Notes: a model not told the origin generated them from the sequence alone. Shown: positions 43,863 through 53,973, counted from the stretch's first letter. The stretch: 64,000 bases of DNA from Helicobacter sp. MIT 21-1697 (GCF_026241255.1 NZ_JAPHNC010000003.1:62001-126000), one strand, 5' to 3'. Made by a program: numbers and translations.

Positions 43863-44414
43863 ATGAGACTAAAACTTCAGCACGCGCCTTATATCGCTAA
43901 TAAAATCAGTATTGATTTAGGCAATTCTCAATATATCACACTTCTTGCACCTATTCAAAATATTGCCCAAAGCGCACTTGAATGCCTCCAAGAAAATATC
44001 CAAAAAGAGCTTGCTATTGATGAAAGAGTGCGTGAGATTCTTGAAGAAAGGAGTGATGAAATTGAAGATTTTGGTATGGACGAACGAGAGCTCTTTAGAA
44101 TGTGTAAGCGTCAGGTAGCAAATGAACAAAATTTTTATCTTGGGTGGGAAGAGCGTTGCAGTGATATATCCCATCAGATTCTCAATAGTTTGGATACTCA
44201 TAAACTTATTGCATTTAATGTATCCGAAACTCTTATTAAAAATATTATTTTTAAGGCAATTAATGAATATTCTAAAATCTATGATAAAGCCGAAGAAGTA
44301 GTCATTGAAAAGCTTAAAAAATATAAACGAAAGCTTATTTATGGAACAGAGGAATATGAGATTGTCTTTAGCAAACTTTATGAGGAAGAATTACGCAAAC
44401 GAGGACTTTTATGA
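43863..44414 (+). CDS. DUF507 family protein
   Basis: A protein of about 183 residues, largely helical and charged, matching the DUF507 family common in Campylobacterota and Aquificae. No function is known. ATG at 43863 is the likely start (MRLKLQHAPY), with AAAGGA before it; the TTG at 43860 directly upstream is an alternative. Its stop overlaps the carA start (ATGA), as in H. pylori where the orthologue also precedes carA. Confidence 0.82.
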   Translation: MRLKLQHAPYIANKISIDLGNSQYITLLAPIQNIAQSALECLQENIQKELAIDERVREILEERSDEIEDFGMDERELFRMCKRQVANEQNFYLGWEERCSDISHQILNSLDTHKLIAFNVSETLIKNIIFKAINEYSKIYDKAEEVVIEKLKKYKRKLIYGTEEYEIVFSKLYEEELRKRGLL

Positions 44415-45553
44415 GCATTCTTAAAGAGGTATATCTATATTTTGCTAATGGATTATTCTTTAAGGCACAAAGTTTTGGCAGTGAGGGGACTTTTGTAGGT
44501 GAAGTTGTATTTAATACTTCTATGAGTGGCTATCAAGAAGTGATTACTGACCCAAGTTATACAGGGCAGTTTATTGTTTTGAGTATGCCAGAGATTGGCA
44601 TTGTAGGCGCAAATAATCAAGATAGAGAATCTAGCCGTGCTGCTTGCACAGGCGTTATTGTTTCTTCATACAATGATTTTACCTCTAACTTCCGCTCCGA
44701 GCAAAGTCTTAGTGCATATCTGAAAGAACATAATATTATGGGTATATGTGGTGTAGATACGCGTGGTTTAATTAAAATGCTCACTATACAAGGCGCGATG
44801 ATGATGATAGCTTCTACTGAACTTACCCAAGAATGTGAGCTCAAAGCACATTTAGAGCACACACCTCCTATCCAAGATATACATTTTATTAAAGAAATAT
44901 CTACAAAAGCATCTTACGCACATACAGATTCTATATTTGACTTTGCGCATTTTGACTATGGCACACCCCCACACTTTAGGGCAAAAGTTATTGCAATTGA
45001 TTTTGGTGCGAAACGTAATATCCTCAATGAGCTTATAGCGGTGGGACTAGAAGTAGAGGTTATGCCTCATAATTTTAGCGCAGCGGACATTTTGTCGCGT
45101 TTTAAAGCGGGCGAGATTCAAGGAGTTTTCTTATCTAATGGACCCGGCGACCCTTTGGTGCTGCACAATGAGATTGAGCAAATTAAGCAGCTTATTCAAT
45201 CAGATGTGCCTGTTTTTGGTATTTGTCTAGGACATCAACTTCTTTCTATTGCGCACGGCTATCCTACATACAAGCTCAAGTTTGGTCATCACGGAAGCAA
45301 TCACCCTATCAAGAATCTCCAAAGTGGTGCAGTAGAGATTACTGCGCAAAATCATAATTATTGTGTGCCAGAATCTATTGCGCAAATTGCTACTATCACA
45401 CATCGCAATTTATTTGATGGCACGATTGAAGGTGTGCGCTACAAAGATAAACCTATATTTTCAGTGCAACATCACCCAGAGGCAAGTCCGGGACCAAGAG
45501 AGGCACGTATGCTTTTTGAAGAATTTGCCAAACTCTGTTGTGCGCGCAAATAA
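44411..45553 (+). CDS. carA: Carbamoyl-phosphate synthase small subunit
   Basis: Glutaminase subunit feeding ammonia to CarB for carbamoyl phosphate (pyrimidine and arginine synthesis). The 380-residue protein has the CarA N-terminal domain (GSEGTFVGEVVFNTSMSGYQ) and a class I glutamine amidotransferase domain with the nucleophile in FGICLGHQLLS and the His-Glu pair in QHHPEASPGP. The length is standard. carB is not in the window. Confidence 0.96.
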   Translation: MSILKEVYLYFANGLFFKAQSFGSEGTFVGEVVFNTSMSGYQEVITDPSYTGQFIVLSMPEIGIVGANNQDRESSRAACTGVIVSSYNDFTSNFRSEQSLSAYLKEHNIMGICGVDTRGLIKMLTIQGAMMMIASTELTQECELKAHLEHTPPIQDIHFIKEISTKASYAHTDSIFDFAHFDYGTPPHFRAKVIAIDFGAKRNILNELIAVGLEVEVMPHNFSAADILSRFKAGEIQGVFLSNGPGDPLVLHNEIEQIKQLIQSDVPVFGICLGHQLLSIAHGYPTYKLKFGHHGSNHPIKNLQSGAVEITAQNHNYCVPESIAQIATITHRNLFDGTIEGVRYKDKPIFSVQHHPEASPGPREARMLFEEFAKLCCARK

Positions 45554-45558
45554 TGTTT

Positions 45559-46968
45559 TTATGCCAATAAGCTATTAATAAGTTCTATAACATCTATATA
45601 TTGTGAGAGTAAAATGATGAGAATAACGCTTGGAGCGATAACACAAATAATCTTATGCCATATTTCAAAAAGTATGTTGCCTAAATAGGGTGTCCAATGT
45701 CTCACATATGATTTTTTAATGCCCCAGCCTAAAAAAGTAAGTGTAATAAGCATACCTATGGGCATTAGAAATGATGAAGTAATACATTCAATCGTATCAA
45801 AAAGTCTTTTGCCAAATATGCTTGGGAGAGCTATCTCATCATTTGCCCATAAAATAATCAAAAAGCCAAGAATAAAAACCCCAAGACTTAATACATAAGA
45901 AGCTTTTGCTTGAGAGAAAGCCCATTTATCTCGCAAGATACTCACACACGGCTCAAGCATAGAGATTGTGGAAGTAATTCCTGCAAAAAGTATGGCTATG
46001 AAAAAGAGTACGCTGATTATTTTACCACTCTCGCCTAAAGTCTGAAATGCTAATGGAAGCGAAACAAGCAAAAGTCCGGGACCTTGACTTGGCTGTCCTT
46101 GAAAATGATAAATAAAAGTAAAAATCATCAATCCAGCTATAATGGAGACAATAATGCCACTTATCACCACCCATAAAGCACTTTTAAGGAGATTTTCATT
46201 GTGTTGCGCACTTGCTGCATATACGGCGATTGTGCCTACTCCAAGTGAGAGTGAGAAAAATACCTGCCCTAGAGAATCTAAGATTGTTTTTGTGCTTATA
46301 TTATGAGGTTGGAAAGCAAACATAAAATGCCACGCTTTGTTAAATTCTGGCAAAGTCATCGCATACAATAAAAGCCCGATAAATATTAAAAATAAAAGAG
46401 GCATAAGTATAAAATTAAGTTGTTCAATCCCACGTTTAATCCCGCGCGCCACGATAAAAGCAGTAAGAGTGATGATAATCCCAAAACAAAGCGTTTGATA
46501 TAGCAGAGAATGAGATTTTATCTCGTCAAAAATAGCTTTTGCTTGATGAAGATTATTTGGAAGATGAAAACTCACAAAGAGTAAATAATATATAATCCAG
46601 CCTAGCACAACTGCGTAAAAGCTTAGTATCATAGGACCTGCTATGGCATTTAGTCCAAGCCACATCAGTGATTTATGTGAATCCTTATCAATGGAGTTAG
46701 GTTCATTTTGTGCAGTATTTAAAGGAAGAGAGTTGAATGTCTTAAGCACGACATAATTATCCATAGGGTTGCTCCGTGCTTTATTACCAAGCAGCATTTC
46801 AGCCAAAAGCATAGGCACTCCAATACATATTGAAAGGATAAGATATAAGATGACAAACGCACTTCCACCATTTTCTCCAGCCATATAGGGGAATCTCCAT
46901 ATATGCCCTAGCCCAATAGAGCTTCCTAAAGTGGCTAAAATAAAACCTATCTTACTAAAATTATTCAT
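45559..46968 (-). CDS. Sodium:neurotransmitter symporter (SNF) family transporter
   Basis: A 469-residue membrane protein with 11-12 membrane segments. The first helix shows the NSS signature ATLGSSIGLGHIWRFPYMAGENGGSAF (about residues 13-39), and ETLFFSLSLGVGTIAVYAA-type residues in helix 6 fit sodium-coupled amino-acid uptake. The substrate is unknown. It is convergent with carA (five bases apart) and divergent from ybgC. H. pylori has related genes beside ybgC. Confidence 0.9.
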   Translation of the reverse strand: MNNFSKIGFILATLGSSIGLGHIWRFPYMAGENGGSAFVILYLILSICIGVPMLLAEMLLGNKARSNPMDNYVVLKTFNSLPLNTAQNEPNSIDKDSHKSLMWLGLNAIAGPMILSFYAVVLGWIIYYLLFVSFHLPNNLHQAKAIFDEIKSHSLLYQTLCFGIIITLTAFIVARGIKRGIEQLNFILMPLLFLIFIGLLLYAMTLPEFNKAWHFMFAFQPHNISTKTILDSLGQVFFSLSLGVGTIAVYAASAQHNENLLKSALWVVISGIIVSIIAGLMIFTFIYHFQGQPSQGPGLLLVSLPLAFQTLGESGKIISVLFFIAILFAGITSTISMLEPCVSILRDKWAFSQAKASYVLSLGVFILGFLIILWANDEIALPSIFGKRLFDTIECITSSFLMPIGMLITLTFLGWGIKKSYVRHWTPYLGNILFEIWHKIICVIAPSVILIILLSQYIDVIELINSLLA

Positions 46969-47091
46969 TTATTCCCTTTTGTTGCTTTTATGATGATATG
47001 ACAAAGTTACACATTCTAGCTAAAATAGAGAATCTTACAATGCTTTGTAGTGAGGATTGTCTGTGTTTATCTACTTTGGTGCAATTTTTGC

Positions 47092-47097
47092 TACAAT
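47092..47097 (+). promoter_or_regulatory. -10 box (extended) of ybgC
   Basis: TTTGCTACAAT with TACAAT at these positions, 35 bases before the start at 47132. Confidence 0.55.
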
Positions 47098-47131
47098 TTA
47101 AGCGCAGATATAAGGACTTGAGGAGTATTGT

Positions 47132-47548
47132 ATGGACATATATCGTGTAAGGGTGTATTTTGAAGATACAGATTGTGGGCGTATAGTTTATCATACAAAT
47201 TATATTAAATATTGTGAGCGTGCGCGCAGCGAATTATTTTTCGCACAAGGAGCGCAACCTTTTGAGAATCAAAGTGCTTTTGTGCTTAAAAAGCTTGAAG
47301 CAGATTTTCTTGCAAGTGCGCGTTTGGGCGATATGCTTGAGGTAAGAAGTGCCATAGCACAATTTAAAAATGTATCTGTGGTGTTAGAGCAGGATATTTA
47401 TAGAATCTATAATGCACTCAAAGGCGAAGAATGCGAGGAGCTTATCTTCAAGGCATATATTACGCTTGCTTTTGTTGATGTTGAGCGTGGGAAACCTTGC
47501 AAGATTCCCCCATCAATGCATAAGATTTTAAGCAAATTGCAGGAGTAA
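47132..47548 (+). CDS. ybgC: YbgC-type acyl-CoA thioesterase
   Basis: Hot-dog fold thioesterase of 138 residues. The start RVYFEDTDCGRIVYHTNYIKYCERAR is the 4HBT signature, with the catalytic Asp in DTDCGRIVYHTNY. H. pylori YbgC acts on long-chain acyl-CoA. It begins a plus-strand run with the DUF493 gene three bases downstream, the same order as in H. pylori. Confidence 0.93.
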   Translation: MDIYRVRVYFEDTDCGRIVYHTNYIKYCERARSELFFAQGAQPFENQSAFVLKKLEADFLASARLGDMLEVRSAIAQFKNVSVVLEQDIYRIYNALKGEECEELIFKAYITLAFVDVERGKPCKIPPSMHKILSKLQE

Positions 47549-47550
47549 AA

Positions 47551-47808
47551 ATGAATTTAGACTTGCACAAGCCTCATATTTCTTATCCTTGTCAATGGGA
47601 ATATCGTATTATCGGAGAAAGTGAGGAGAGATTAAAACATTTAATTTTTGAGCTAATGCCACGCGAATATGAATTGCATTTTGGCAAGACCTCTGCACAG
47701 GGACGATTTGTGAGTTTATATGTGAAACTTGAGGTCCAAAGCGAAGAAGAACGCAATAGCATTTTTATGAGCCTGAAAAAAAGTAAAGAAGTAAAGATGA
47801 TTCTTTAA
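47551..47808 (+). CDS. DUF493 (YbeD-like) protein
   Basis: An 85-residue protein of the DUF493 family with an ACT-like alpha-beta fold. It shows the CQWEYRIIGESEERL strand-loop and GRFVSLYVKLEVQSEEE, ending in KEVKMIL. The family has a proposed role in lipoate or regulator control, but this is not established in Helicobacter. It is coupled to ybgC. Confidence 0.85.
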   Translation: MNLDLHKPHISYPCQWEYRIIGESEERLKHLIFELMPREYELHFGKTSAQGRFVSLYVKLEVQSEEERNSIFMSLKKSKEVKMIL

Positions 47809-47819
47809 AGGTAGAGAAA

Positions 47820-48503
47820 ATGCGTTTTGGTAAAATTGCCTATCTTAATCTTTTGCCTTTTGATGTATTTATTAAGAAATATCCCATATCGTGGGGATTT
47901 AAGAAATTTTTACAACTCAAAAAATCATATCCTGCGCGCTTGAATAAAGATTTTCTTATGCGGCGTATTGATGCGGGGTTTATTTCTTCAATTGCTGGAT
48001 ATTATTCTATGCGTAAGAATCAGACTACAAAAGCGGGAATCATCTCTAAAGGAGCAGTGTGGAGCGTGATAGCACTCCCAAAAGCAAATAAAGATGATTA
48101 TCAATCAGCCTCTTCTAATGCATTAGCCAAAGTATTGGGCATTAATGGAGAGATTCTTATTGGCGATAAGGCATTGCGCTATAAACTTCAAGGGGGAATC
48201 TGTGTGGATTTGGGGGAGAAGTGGTGGGAGAAGCACCATTTAGGCTTTTGCTTTGGGCGATTATGCTTTAATAAAAATGCACGATTTTATACACATCTCG
48301 CAAAATGTTTTGTGGGGGCACGCATAAAGATACCCCATTATATTTTGCAAGATAAATCTACGCAAAGTGGCGTAAAGCAAAAGGATATTTTGGCATATTT
48401 GGAGCATATACATTATTGTATAGGTAAAAAGGAGGAATTAGCTTTGAGGCGGTTTTATACAAGTTTGCGTTTAAAAAATATTAAAAAACCTGCGCGTTTT
48501 TAG
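47820..48503 (+). CDS. mqnA: MqnA-family chorismate dehydratase (short form)
   Basis: A 227-residue protein beginning RFGKIAYLNLLPFDVFI, matching the MqnA start, with the ligand-binding IDAGFISSIAGY segment. MqnA converts chorismate to 3-enolpyruvylbenzoate, the first step of the futalosine menaquinone route used by Helicobacter. Usual members have 270-290 residues, so this is a short form and a different substrate cannot be excluded. It follows the DUF493 gene by 11 bases. Confidence 0.68.
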   Translation: MRFGKIAYLNLLPFDVFIKKYPISWGFKKFLQLKKSYPARLNKDFLMRRIDAGFISSIAGYYSMRKNQTTKAGIISKGAVWSVIALPKANKDDYQSASSNALAKVLGINGEILIGDKALRYKLQGGICVDLGEKWWEKHHLGFCFGRLCFNKNARFYTHLAKCFVGARIKIPHYILQDKSTQSGVKQKDILAYLEHIHYCIGKKEELALRRFYTSLRLKNIKKPARF

Positions 48504-48527
48504 GGGATTTGGTTATCACTTCTTAGC

Positions 48528-48533
48528 TATAAT
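48528..48533 (+). promoter_or_regulatory. -10 box of the TrkA-like gene
   Basis: GCTATAAT with TATAAT at these positions, 35 bases before the start at 48568. Confidence 0.5.
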
Positions 48534-48567
48534 CAAAGCCTCTTAATTTACCATAGAAAGGTAGAGT

Positions 48568-50001
48568 GTGAAAAAAACTCTGATTATTGCACAAGGCAGA
48601 ATTGCAAAAATTTTTCTTGATACAATTTTAGATAAATATTTTAGCAATGACTATTATGTTGTTGTGTCCAAAGATATGTGCTTTATCCGAGATAGAGTGC
48701 CAAGTTCCTTTGAATTTCACACTTTTGATTATACATCTGCATATAGAATCTCACAGATAATGAGCAATGAGATTGCTAATGTTTTTCTTATCCTTGATGA
48801 TGAAAATGAGATTCTAAGCACCTATGAGTTGCTTCGTGGGATTAATAACAAAGTGCGCATTGTTATTTCGCTTAGATTAGAGAGACACACTCAAGCTATG
48901 CAAGATGATAAGAATCTTATTATTCTTAATGAAGAGATGATTATCACAAATAAATTTATTGAGCGATTGCCAAATATCCCGCTTATTCCACGTAGTTTTG
49001 GTTTGGGGCAAGGTGAGATAATGGAGGTTGGTATCCCCACAGGAAGTATTTTTGCCTATCGGCATATAGGCTCTATTCAGCAAAAAAAATGGCGCATTGT
49101 AGGCATATATAGACAAGGAGAACTCCTTTTAAGCTCACATTCTTTGATTATTCAACCCAACGATAGTCTTCTTATCGCAGGAGATCCAAAAGTGCTTAAT
49201 AATGTGTATATACAGATTAAAAGTGATATAGGGCAGTTCCCTGTGCCATTTGGACGCGATATATTTTTGTATTTGGATATGTCTCTTTCAAACAAACATA
49301 GAATCTGGAATGATGTGCAAAATGCACTTTTTTTAAATAATAGCCTCAAAAACAATAAGCTTTTTATTTATATCCTTAATCCCTCTCATTTTGAATTGCT
49401 TGATAGTATTAAAGCTTTAGAATCTAAAAGCGTTGAGGTAAAAATAGATTATACAAATGCGAGTTTTATTCAACGAATTGCTCAAGATGCACAAAAACGT
49501 TTTGGACTTATTATTATCAACCAAGATATTTTTGCTTCGCGTAAAAATCGTAGAGTGCTTTTTGAACTCTCAATCCCTGTATTCAAAACAGGTTGGGAGC
49601 ATATAAGTGAGTGTAAGAAAAGTTTTGTTATGTTAAGTGAAAATATGGGAAATACCGAAAATGTTGCCTCTGTTGTTTTTGATATTTCTAAGCAGTTAGA
49701 TTTAGAAGTTGATGTGTATGATTATGATACTGATGCGTCCTACCATAGTGATATGGTGCAAAGTTATGAAGACCTTTCGCGTATTTTTGAACGCAAGATG
49801 AATATTATCCAAACAGATTCTAAGAATCCTATTTTATATTTACGAGATAGCTTTGTGCCTTATTTATGTTTTGTGCCATTTGAACGCAATATTTCAAAAA
49901 CGAAGACTTTTTCTTTTATTTCCATAGATGTGTATAAAATTGTCTCAATGAATGATAAAAATCCTCAAATTTTTATCCCTCTTCCCAAAGAACTGAAATA
50001 A
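48568..50001 (+). CDS. TrkA-type regulator of K+ or ion transport
   Basis: A 477-residue soluble protein starting with GTG. Residues about 1-130 resemble a TrkA-N/Rossmann-type domain (KTLIIAQGRIAKIFLDTIL); residues about 145-215 form a TrkA-C domain (GEIMEVGIPTGSIFAYRHI, LIIQPNDSLLIAGDP). The second half has a further nucleotide-fold-like part. It probably gates a potassium channel or transporter not present here. It lies directly upstream of aroB, as in H. pylori. Confidence 0.78.
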   Translation: MKKTLIIAQGRIAKIFLDTILDKYFSNDYYVVVSKDMCFIRDRVPSSFEFHTFDYTSAYRISQIMSNEIANVFLILDDENEILSTYELLRGINNKVRIVISLRLERHTQAMQDDKNLIILNEEMIITNKFIERLPNIPLIPRSFGLGQGEIMEVGIPTGSIFAYRHIGSIQQKKWRIVGIYRQGELLLSSHSLIIQPNDSLLIAGDPKVLNNVYIQIKSDIGQFPVPFGRDIFLYLDMSLSNKHRIWNDVQNALFLNNSLKNNKLFIYILNPSHFELLDSIKALESKSVEVKIDYTNASFIQRIAQDAQKRFGLIIINQDIFASRKNRRVLFELSIPVFKTGWEHISECKKSFVMLSENMGNTENVASVVFDISKQLDLEVDVYDYDTDASYHSDMVQSYEDLSRIFERKMNIIQTDSKNPILYLRDSFVPYLCFVPFERNISKTKTFSFISIDVYKIVSMNDKNPQIFIPLPKELK

Positions 50002-50009
50002 GGACATTT

Positions 50010-51071
50010 ATGAGCGAAACATTGCATATTCAAACTGCTACTTCAGATTATCCTATTCATATAGGCACACTTCCGCATATAGAATATGCTCACAAGGTAT
50101 TGCTTGTCTCAAATCCTAAAGTCGCAGGACTGCATCTTAAGTATGTTTTAGAGCGTATTAAAGCCCCTGAAGTATATGTGTGTATTGTGCCCGATGGTGA
50201 GCAATATAAGGATATGAAAAGTATAGAATCTATCCTTGAATGCGCATTTACTCATAGGCTTGATAGAAAGTCTTTAATGATAGCACTTGGTGGTGGTGTA
50301 ATAGGTGATATGGTGGGTTTTGCGAGTGGTATTTATCAGAGAGGGATTGATTTTATACAAATCCCCACGACTTTACTTGCGCAGGTTGATGCTTCTGTTG
50401 GCGGGAAGAGTGGTATTAATAATGTCTTTGGAAAGAATCTTATCGGGCTTTTTCACCAACCAAAAGCAGTATATATTGACCCATTTATGCTCTCCACACT
50501 TTCAAAACGCGAGTTTGGAGCAGGAGTAGCTGAAATAATCAAAATGGCAGTGTGTTTTGACAAAGCTTTTTTTACATTGCTTGAAAAGCAGATTCTAAGT
50601 ATAAACGATATTGACTTTCTCACTTCTGCCATAGCCAAAAGTGTAGCAATTAAAGCACAAGTAGTGAGTGCTGATGAAAAAGAACAGGGCATTCGCGCTG
50701 CGCTTAATTATGGACATACTTTTGGACATATTGTTGAGAATCTTACGCAATATTCGCAATTTTTGCACGGCGAAGCAGTCAGCATAGGTATGTGTATGGC
50801 AAATACTCTTTCTTGTAAGCTTGGACTTTTGAGCCAAAAGCAAAAAGATGCGATAACCGCTCTTTTGAAACGCTATGATTTGCCCACATACTTTTATATT
50901 CGCGATACACAAGATTTTTATGAGAAATTTTATTTAGATAAAAAAAGCATTGATTCTCGCGTTATGTTTGTGCTACCTTCTGGGATTGGTAATGTGAGTT
51001 TGCGCAATGATGTGCCAAAAGCCGATGTGCTTGATGTTTTATCATCTTTTAGTAAGGATAGGAGTAGGTGA
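50010..51071 (+). CDS. aroB: 3-dehydroquinate synthase
   Basis: Second enzyme of the shikimate pathway, NAD- and metal-dependent. The 353-residue protein shows PDGEQYKDM, ALGGGVIGDMVGF, IPTTLLAQVDASVGGKSG, then the metal ligands in KMAVCFDKAFF-side Glu (AEIIKM), NYGHTFGHIVE and LHGEAVSIGM. The next gene overlaps its stop by four bases (GTGA). Confidence 0.96.
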   Translation: MSETLHIQTATSDYPIHIGTLPHIEYAHKVLLVSNPKVAGLHLKYVLERIKAPEVYVCIVPDGEQYKDMKSIESILECAFTHRLDRKSLMIALGGGVIGDMVGFASGIYQRGIDFIQIPTTLLAQVDASVGGKSGINNVFGKNLIGLFHQPKAVYIDPFMLSTLSKREFGAGVAEIIKMAVCFDKAFFTLLEKQILSINDIDFLTSAIAKSVAIKAQVVSADEKEQGIRAALNYGHTFGHIVENLTQYSQFLHGEAVSIGMCMANTLSCKLGLLSQKQKDAITALLKRYDLPTYFYIRDTQDFYEKFYLDKKSIDSRVMFVLPSGIGNVSLRNDVPKADVLDVLSSFSKDRSR

Positions 51072-52690
51072 AACATATTTATTGTATAACTTTGATAATC
51101 CCCTTAATGAGTTGCATATTCTTTACTTCGGCTATTGCCAAAGATAATGCGAAAATTTCTGCTATACAAACAGAGCTTCAAAGTCTTGAAAATAAGCTTG
51201 ATGAGAGCCATAATGCTTGGCTAAAGCATTATACGAGTTTAGAAAATTATAATGAACTTACAAATGAGATGAATGCACTTGAGAAAGAGATTCAATCCTA
51301 TACACACACTGCTCCCCCTCATTCGCTCACACAACGTTTTGAAACACTCAAACGTCAGCAAGAACTCCTTAGAGATTATGCCCAACACCCTTATGGAGCG
51401 CTTTTAGAAGTTAAACATATTGATGAAGTGCCACAAATTACGAATCCTTTTTTGATTCTCGCCGGTTATTCATTTATCAAGCAGCTCAAAGAACAGCAAA
51501 GCATACTCAACACAAACAAAGAAAGCCTCCATTTTTTGCTTGATGTAATGAGGGAAAAATATGTGCTTTTAAATACACTTGCCGAAGAAGATAAATCTGT
51601 TGAGGTTGCTAAGCAGATTGCTCGCACTCAAAGTATGCTTGAAGAGCTAGAGGGCACACAAAAAATCCTAGAAACCTCAATAGATATTTATAATCAAGAA
51701 TCTGGTAGCACAATCAATAAGCTTACCCATCAAATCAAAAGTCAATTTTTTAAAATTATTTATATTGGCGTAACAATTCTTATCACAATTCTTTTGGCTT
51801 TTTTGCTTAAACTTGCTTTGAGGAAGTATATCCTTGATACAGATAGAATCTACACTGCAAGCAAAGTCATTAATTACATCAATATTAGCATCATTGTTTT
51901 GATTTTACTTTTTGCCTATATGGAAAATGTTACTTATCTGGTTGCAGTTGTGGGGTTTGCTTCAGCTGGTTTGGCTATTGCTATGAAAGATTTGTTTATG
52001 AGTGTGCTTGGGTGGTTTGTGATTGTGCTAGGGGGCAGTGTGCATGTAGGCGATAGAGTGCGTGTGTGTAAAGATAATAGTGTATATGTGGGCGATGTGC
52101 TTGATATTTCCGTGCTTAGAATCACACTTTTTGAAGATGTAACACTTACAAGCTATATGACAAATCGCAGAGCAGGACGCATTATTTTTGTGCCTAATAA
52201 TTATATTTTTACAATGATGTTTGCTAATTATACACACGCAGGATTAAAAACCGTGTGGGATGGCATAGACTTTAGCATTACTTTTGATAGTAATTATAAA
52301 AAAGCACTCAAAATTGCCACTGAAATAGGCAAAAAATATGCGAAAGGTTATACTGAAATGGTGCGCCAACAAGTGCATCGTATGCGCGATAAGTATTCTT
52401 TGCGTAATCCAAATCTTGAAGTGCGCAGCTATTGTATGATTGAACCAAATGGATTGCGAATCTCATTGTGGTATCAAACAAATGCTTATGCCACACTTTC
52501 ATTGCGCAGCACTATTTCAGGGGAGATTATTGAGCGCATTCTCAAAGAAGACGATATACATATTGCTTATCCTACAAGCAAGGTAGTTGCCAATGGGGGT
52601 GATGGTATAGGGGGAGACACACAAATGCACGAGCTAGATTCTAAGGTCATCTTAGGCGGAGGTGTGCAAGTGCAAAAATTAGATTCTTAA
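51068..52690 (+). CDS. MscS-family mechanosensitive channel with long N-terminal domain
   Basis: A 540-residue inner-membrane channel. A signal peptide is followed by a periplasmic coiled-coil region (about 30-225), then membrane segments (about 232-310), the MscS pore helix (VAVVGFASAGLAIAMKDLF) and the beta domain (GGSVHVGDRVRV, VPNNYIF). It opens under membrane tension to release solutes. It begins with GTG overlapping the aroB stop. The C-terminal end has Gly- and Asp-rich repeats. Confidence 0.9.
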   Translation: MKHIYCITLIIPLMSCIFFTSAIAKDNAKISAIQTELQSLENKLDESHNAWLKHYTSLENYNELTNEMNALEKEIQSYTHTAPPHSLTQRFETLKRQQELLRDYAQHPYGALLEVKHIDEVPQITNPFLILAGYSFIKQLKEQQSILNTNKESLHFLLDVMREKYVLLNTLAEEDKSVEVAKQIARTQSMLEELEGTQKILETSIDIYNQESGSTINKLTHQIKSQFFKIIYIGVTILITILLAFLLKLALRKYILDTDRIYTASKVINYINISIIVLILLFAYMENVTYLVAVVGFASAGLAIAMKDLFMSVLGWFVIVLGGSVHVGDRVRVCKDNSVYVGDVLDISVLRITLFEDVTLTSYMTNRRAGRIIFVPNNYIFTMMFANYTHAGLKTVWDGIDFSITFDSNYKKALKIATEIGKKYAKGYTEMVRQQVHRMRDKYSLRNPNLEVRSYCMIEPNGLRISLWYQTNAYATLSLRSTISGEIIERILKEDDIHIAYPTSKVVANGGDGIGGDTQMHELDSKVILGGGVQVQKLDS

Positions 52691-52701
52691 AAAGGATAAG
52701 A

Positions 52702-53973
52702 GTGAGTGAAGTAAAAAAAGTGTATTTTAAAACATTTGGTTGTCGCACGAATCTTTTTGATACACAGGTAATGAAAAGCAATTTGAAACATTTTGAATGT
52801 GCAAAAGATGAGAGCGAAGCCGATGTAGTGGTAGTCAATTCTTGCACGGTTACTAATGGTGCAGATAGCGGTGTGCGAGGTTATCTCAATAAAATGCGTG
52901 AGTTAAATAAAAAAGTGTATTTTACAGGCTGTGGCGTAGGCACAAGAGGCGAGGAGATATTTGCACACAATCTCGCTCATAGCGTGTTTGCCCATAGTTT
53001 TAAAGAGCGTATTGATGAATTTTTAATTGCCAAGCAGAGATTTTTTTATACAGAATCTGCCCCAGAGCATATTGATAGCACCATTGTTACACATTTTGCA
53101 GGCAAATCGCGAGCTTTTTTGAAGATTCAAGAGGGCTGTGATTTTGCGTGTAGCTATTGTATTATCCCTTTTGTGCGAGGGAAAGCGCGTTCTTATCCAC
53201 ACAAAAGCATTTTAGAGCAAATTCGCGCACTTGCCCAAAGTGGTAAAACTGAAGTGGTTTTAACAGGGACAAATGTTGGAAGTTATGGTAAGGATTTGAA
53301 AGATTATAATCTTGCAAGACTTATTAAGGATATAGATTCTCTAGGAGTTTTAAAACGCTTGCGTGTAGGGAGTTTAGAGCCTAGTCAAATTGATAGTGAG
53401 CTTAAAGAATCCCTTGAGTTACCCCTTATGGAAAGACATTTGCATATTGCTTTGCAGCACACAAGCGATACTATGCTCTCATTAATGAATCGCCACAATC
53501 GTGTGGAGAGTGATTTGGCACTTTTTGATTATTTTGCAAAAAAAGGATTTTGTTTGGGAAGTGATTTTATACTCGGACACCCCGGAGAAACTCAAGCGCT
53601 ATGGCAGGAGGCATTGGAGAATTTTAAATCTTTTCCTCTCACGCATCTTCACCCATTTGTGTATTCTAAACGCGATGGCACACCCTCAAGTGTGATGAAA
53701 GGTGAAGTGAAAGGCAATGTTGCCAAAGAGCGGCTTCATATACTTAAGGGGATTGTTATGGATAAGAATGAGACTTTTCGCAAGGCACATAATGTGCCCC
53801 TTGATGTTTTGTGTGAGAGCAGGGTAGAATCTCATAATACTTTTATTTATACAGGATTAGACCAGTTTTTTAATCCTATGCAATTTGAAAGTAGTAATCC
53901 GCACTTAGAGGGACAATGGGTAAAAATAAAGACATATACTATCAATAAGGAGAAAAATTATGGCAAAGTCTAA
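52702..53973 (+). CDS. mtaB: tRNA t6A37 methylthiotransferase MtaB
   Basis: Radical-SAM enzyme that methylthiolates t6A37 in tRNA. The 423-residue protein starts with GTG. Three N-terminal cluster Cys are visible in TFGCRTNL, NSCTVTNGAD and FTGCGVG; the radical-SAM cluster is CDFACSYCIIPF (CXXXCXXC), followed by HIALQHTSDTMLSLMNR and LGHPGET. The last residues form a TRAM-like end. It shares 14 bases with the following ftsH-like gene. Confidence 0.93.
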   Translation: MSEVKKVYFKTFGCRTNLFDTQVMKSNLKHFECAKDESEADVVVVNSCTVTNGADSGVRGYLNKMRELNKKVYFTGCGVGTRGEEIFAHNLAHSVFAHSFKERIDEFLIAKQRFFYTESAPEHIDSTIVTHFAGKSRAFLKIQEGCDFACSYCIIPFVRGKARSYPHKSILEQIRALAQSGKTEVVLTGTNVGSYGKDLKDYNLARLIKDIDSLGVLKRLRVGSLEPSQIDSELKESLELPLMERHLHIALQHTSDTMLSLMNRHNRVESDLALFDYFAKKGFCLGSDFILGHPGETQALWQEALENFKSFPLTHLHPFVYSKRDGTPSSVMKGEVKGNVAKERLHILKGIVMDKNETFRKAHNVPLDVLCESRVESHNTFIYTGLDQFFNPMQFESSNPHLEGQWVKIKTYTINKEKNYGKV

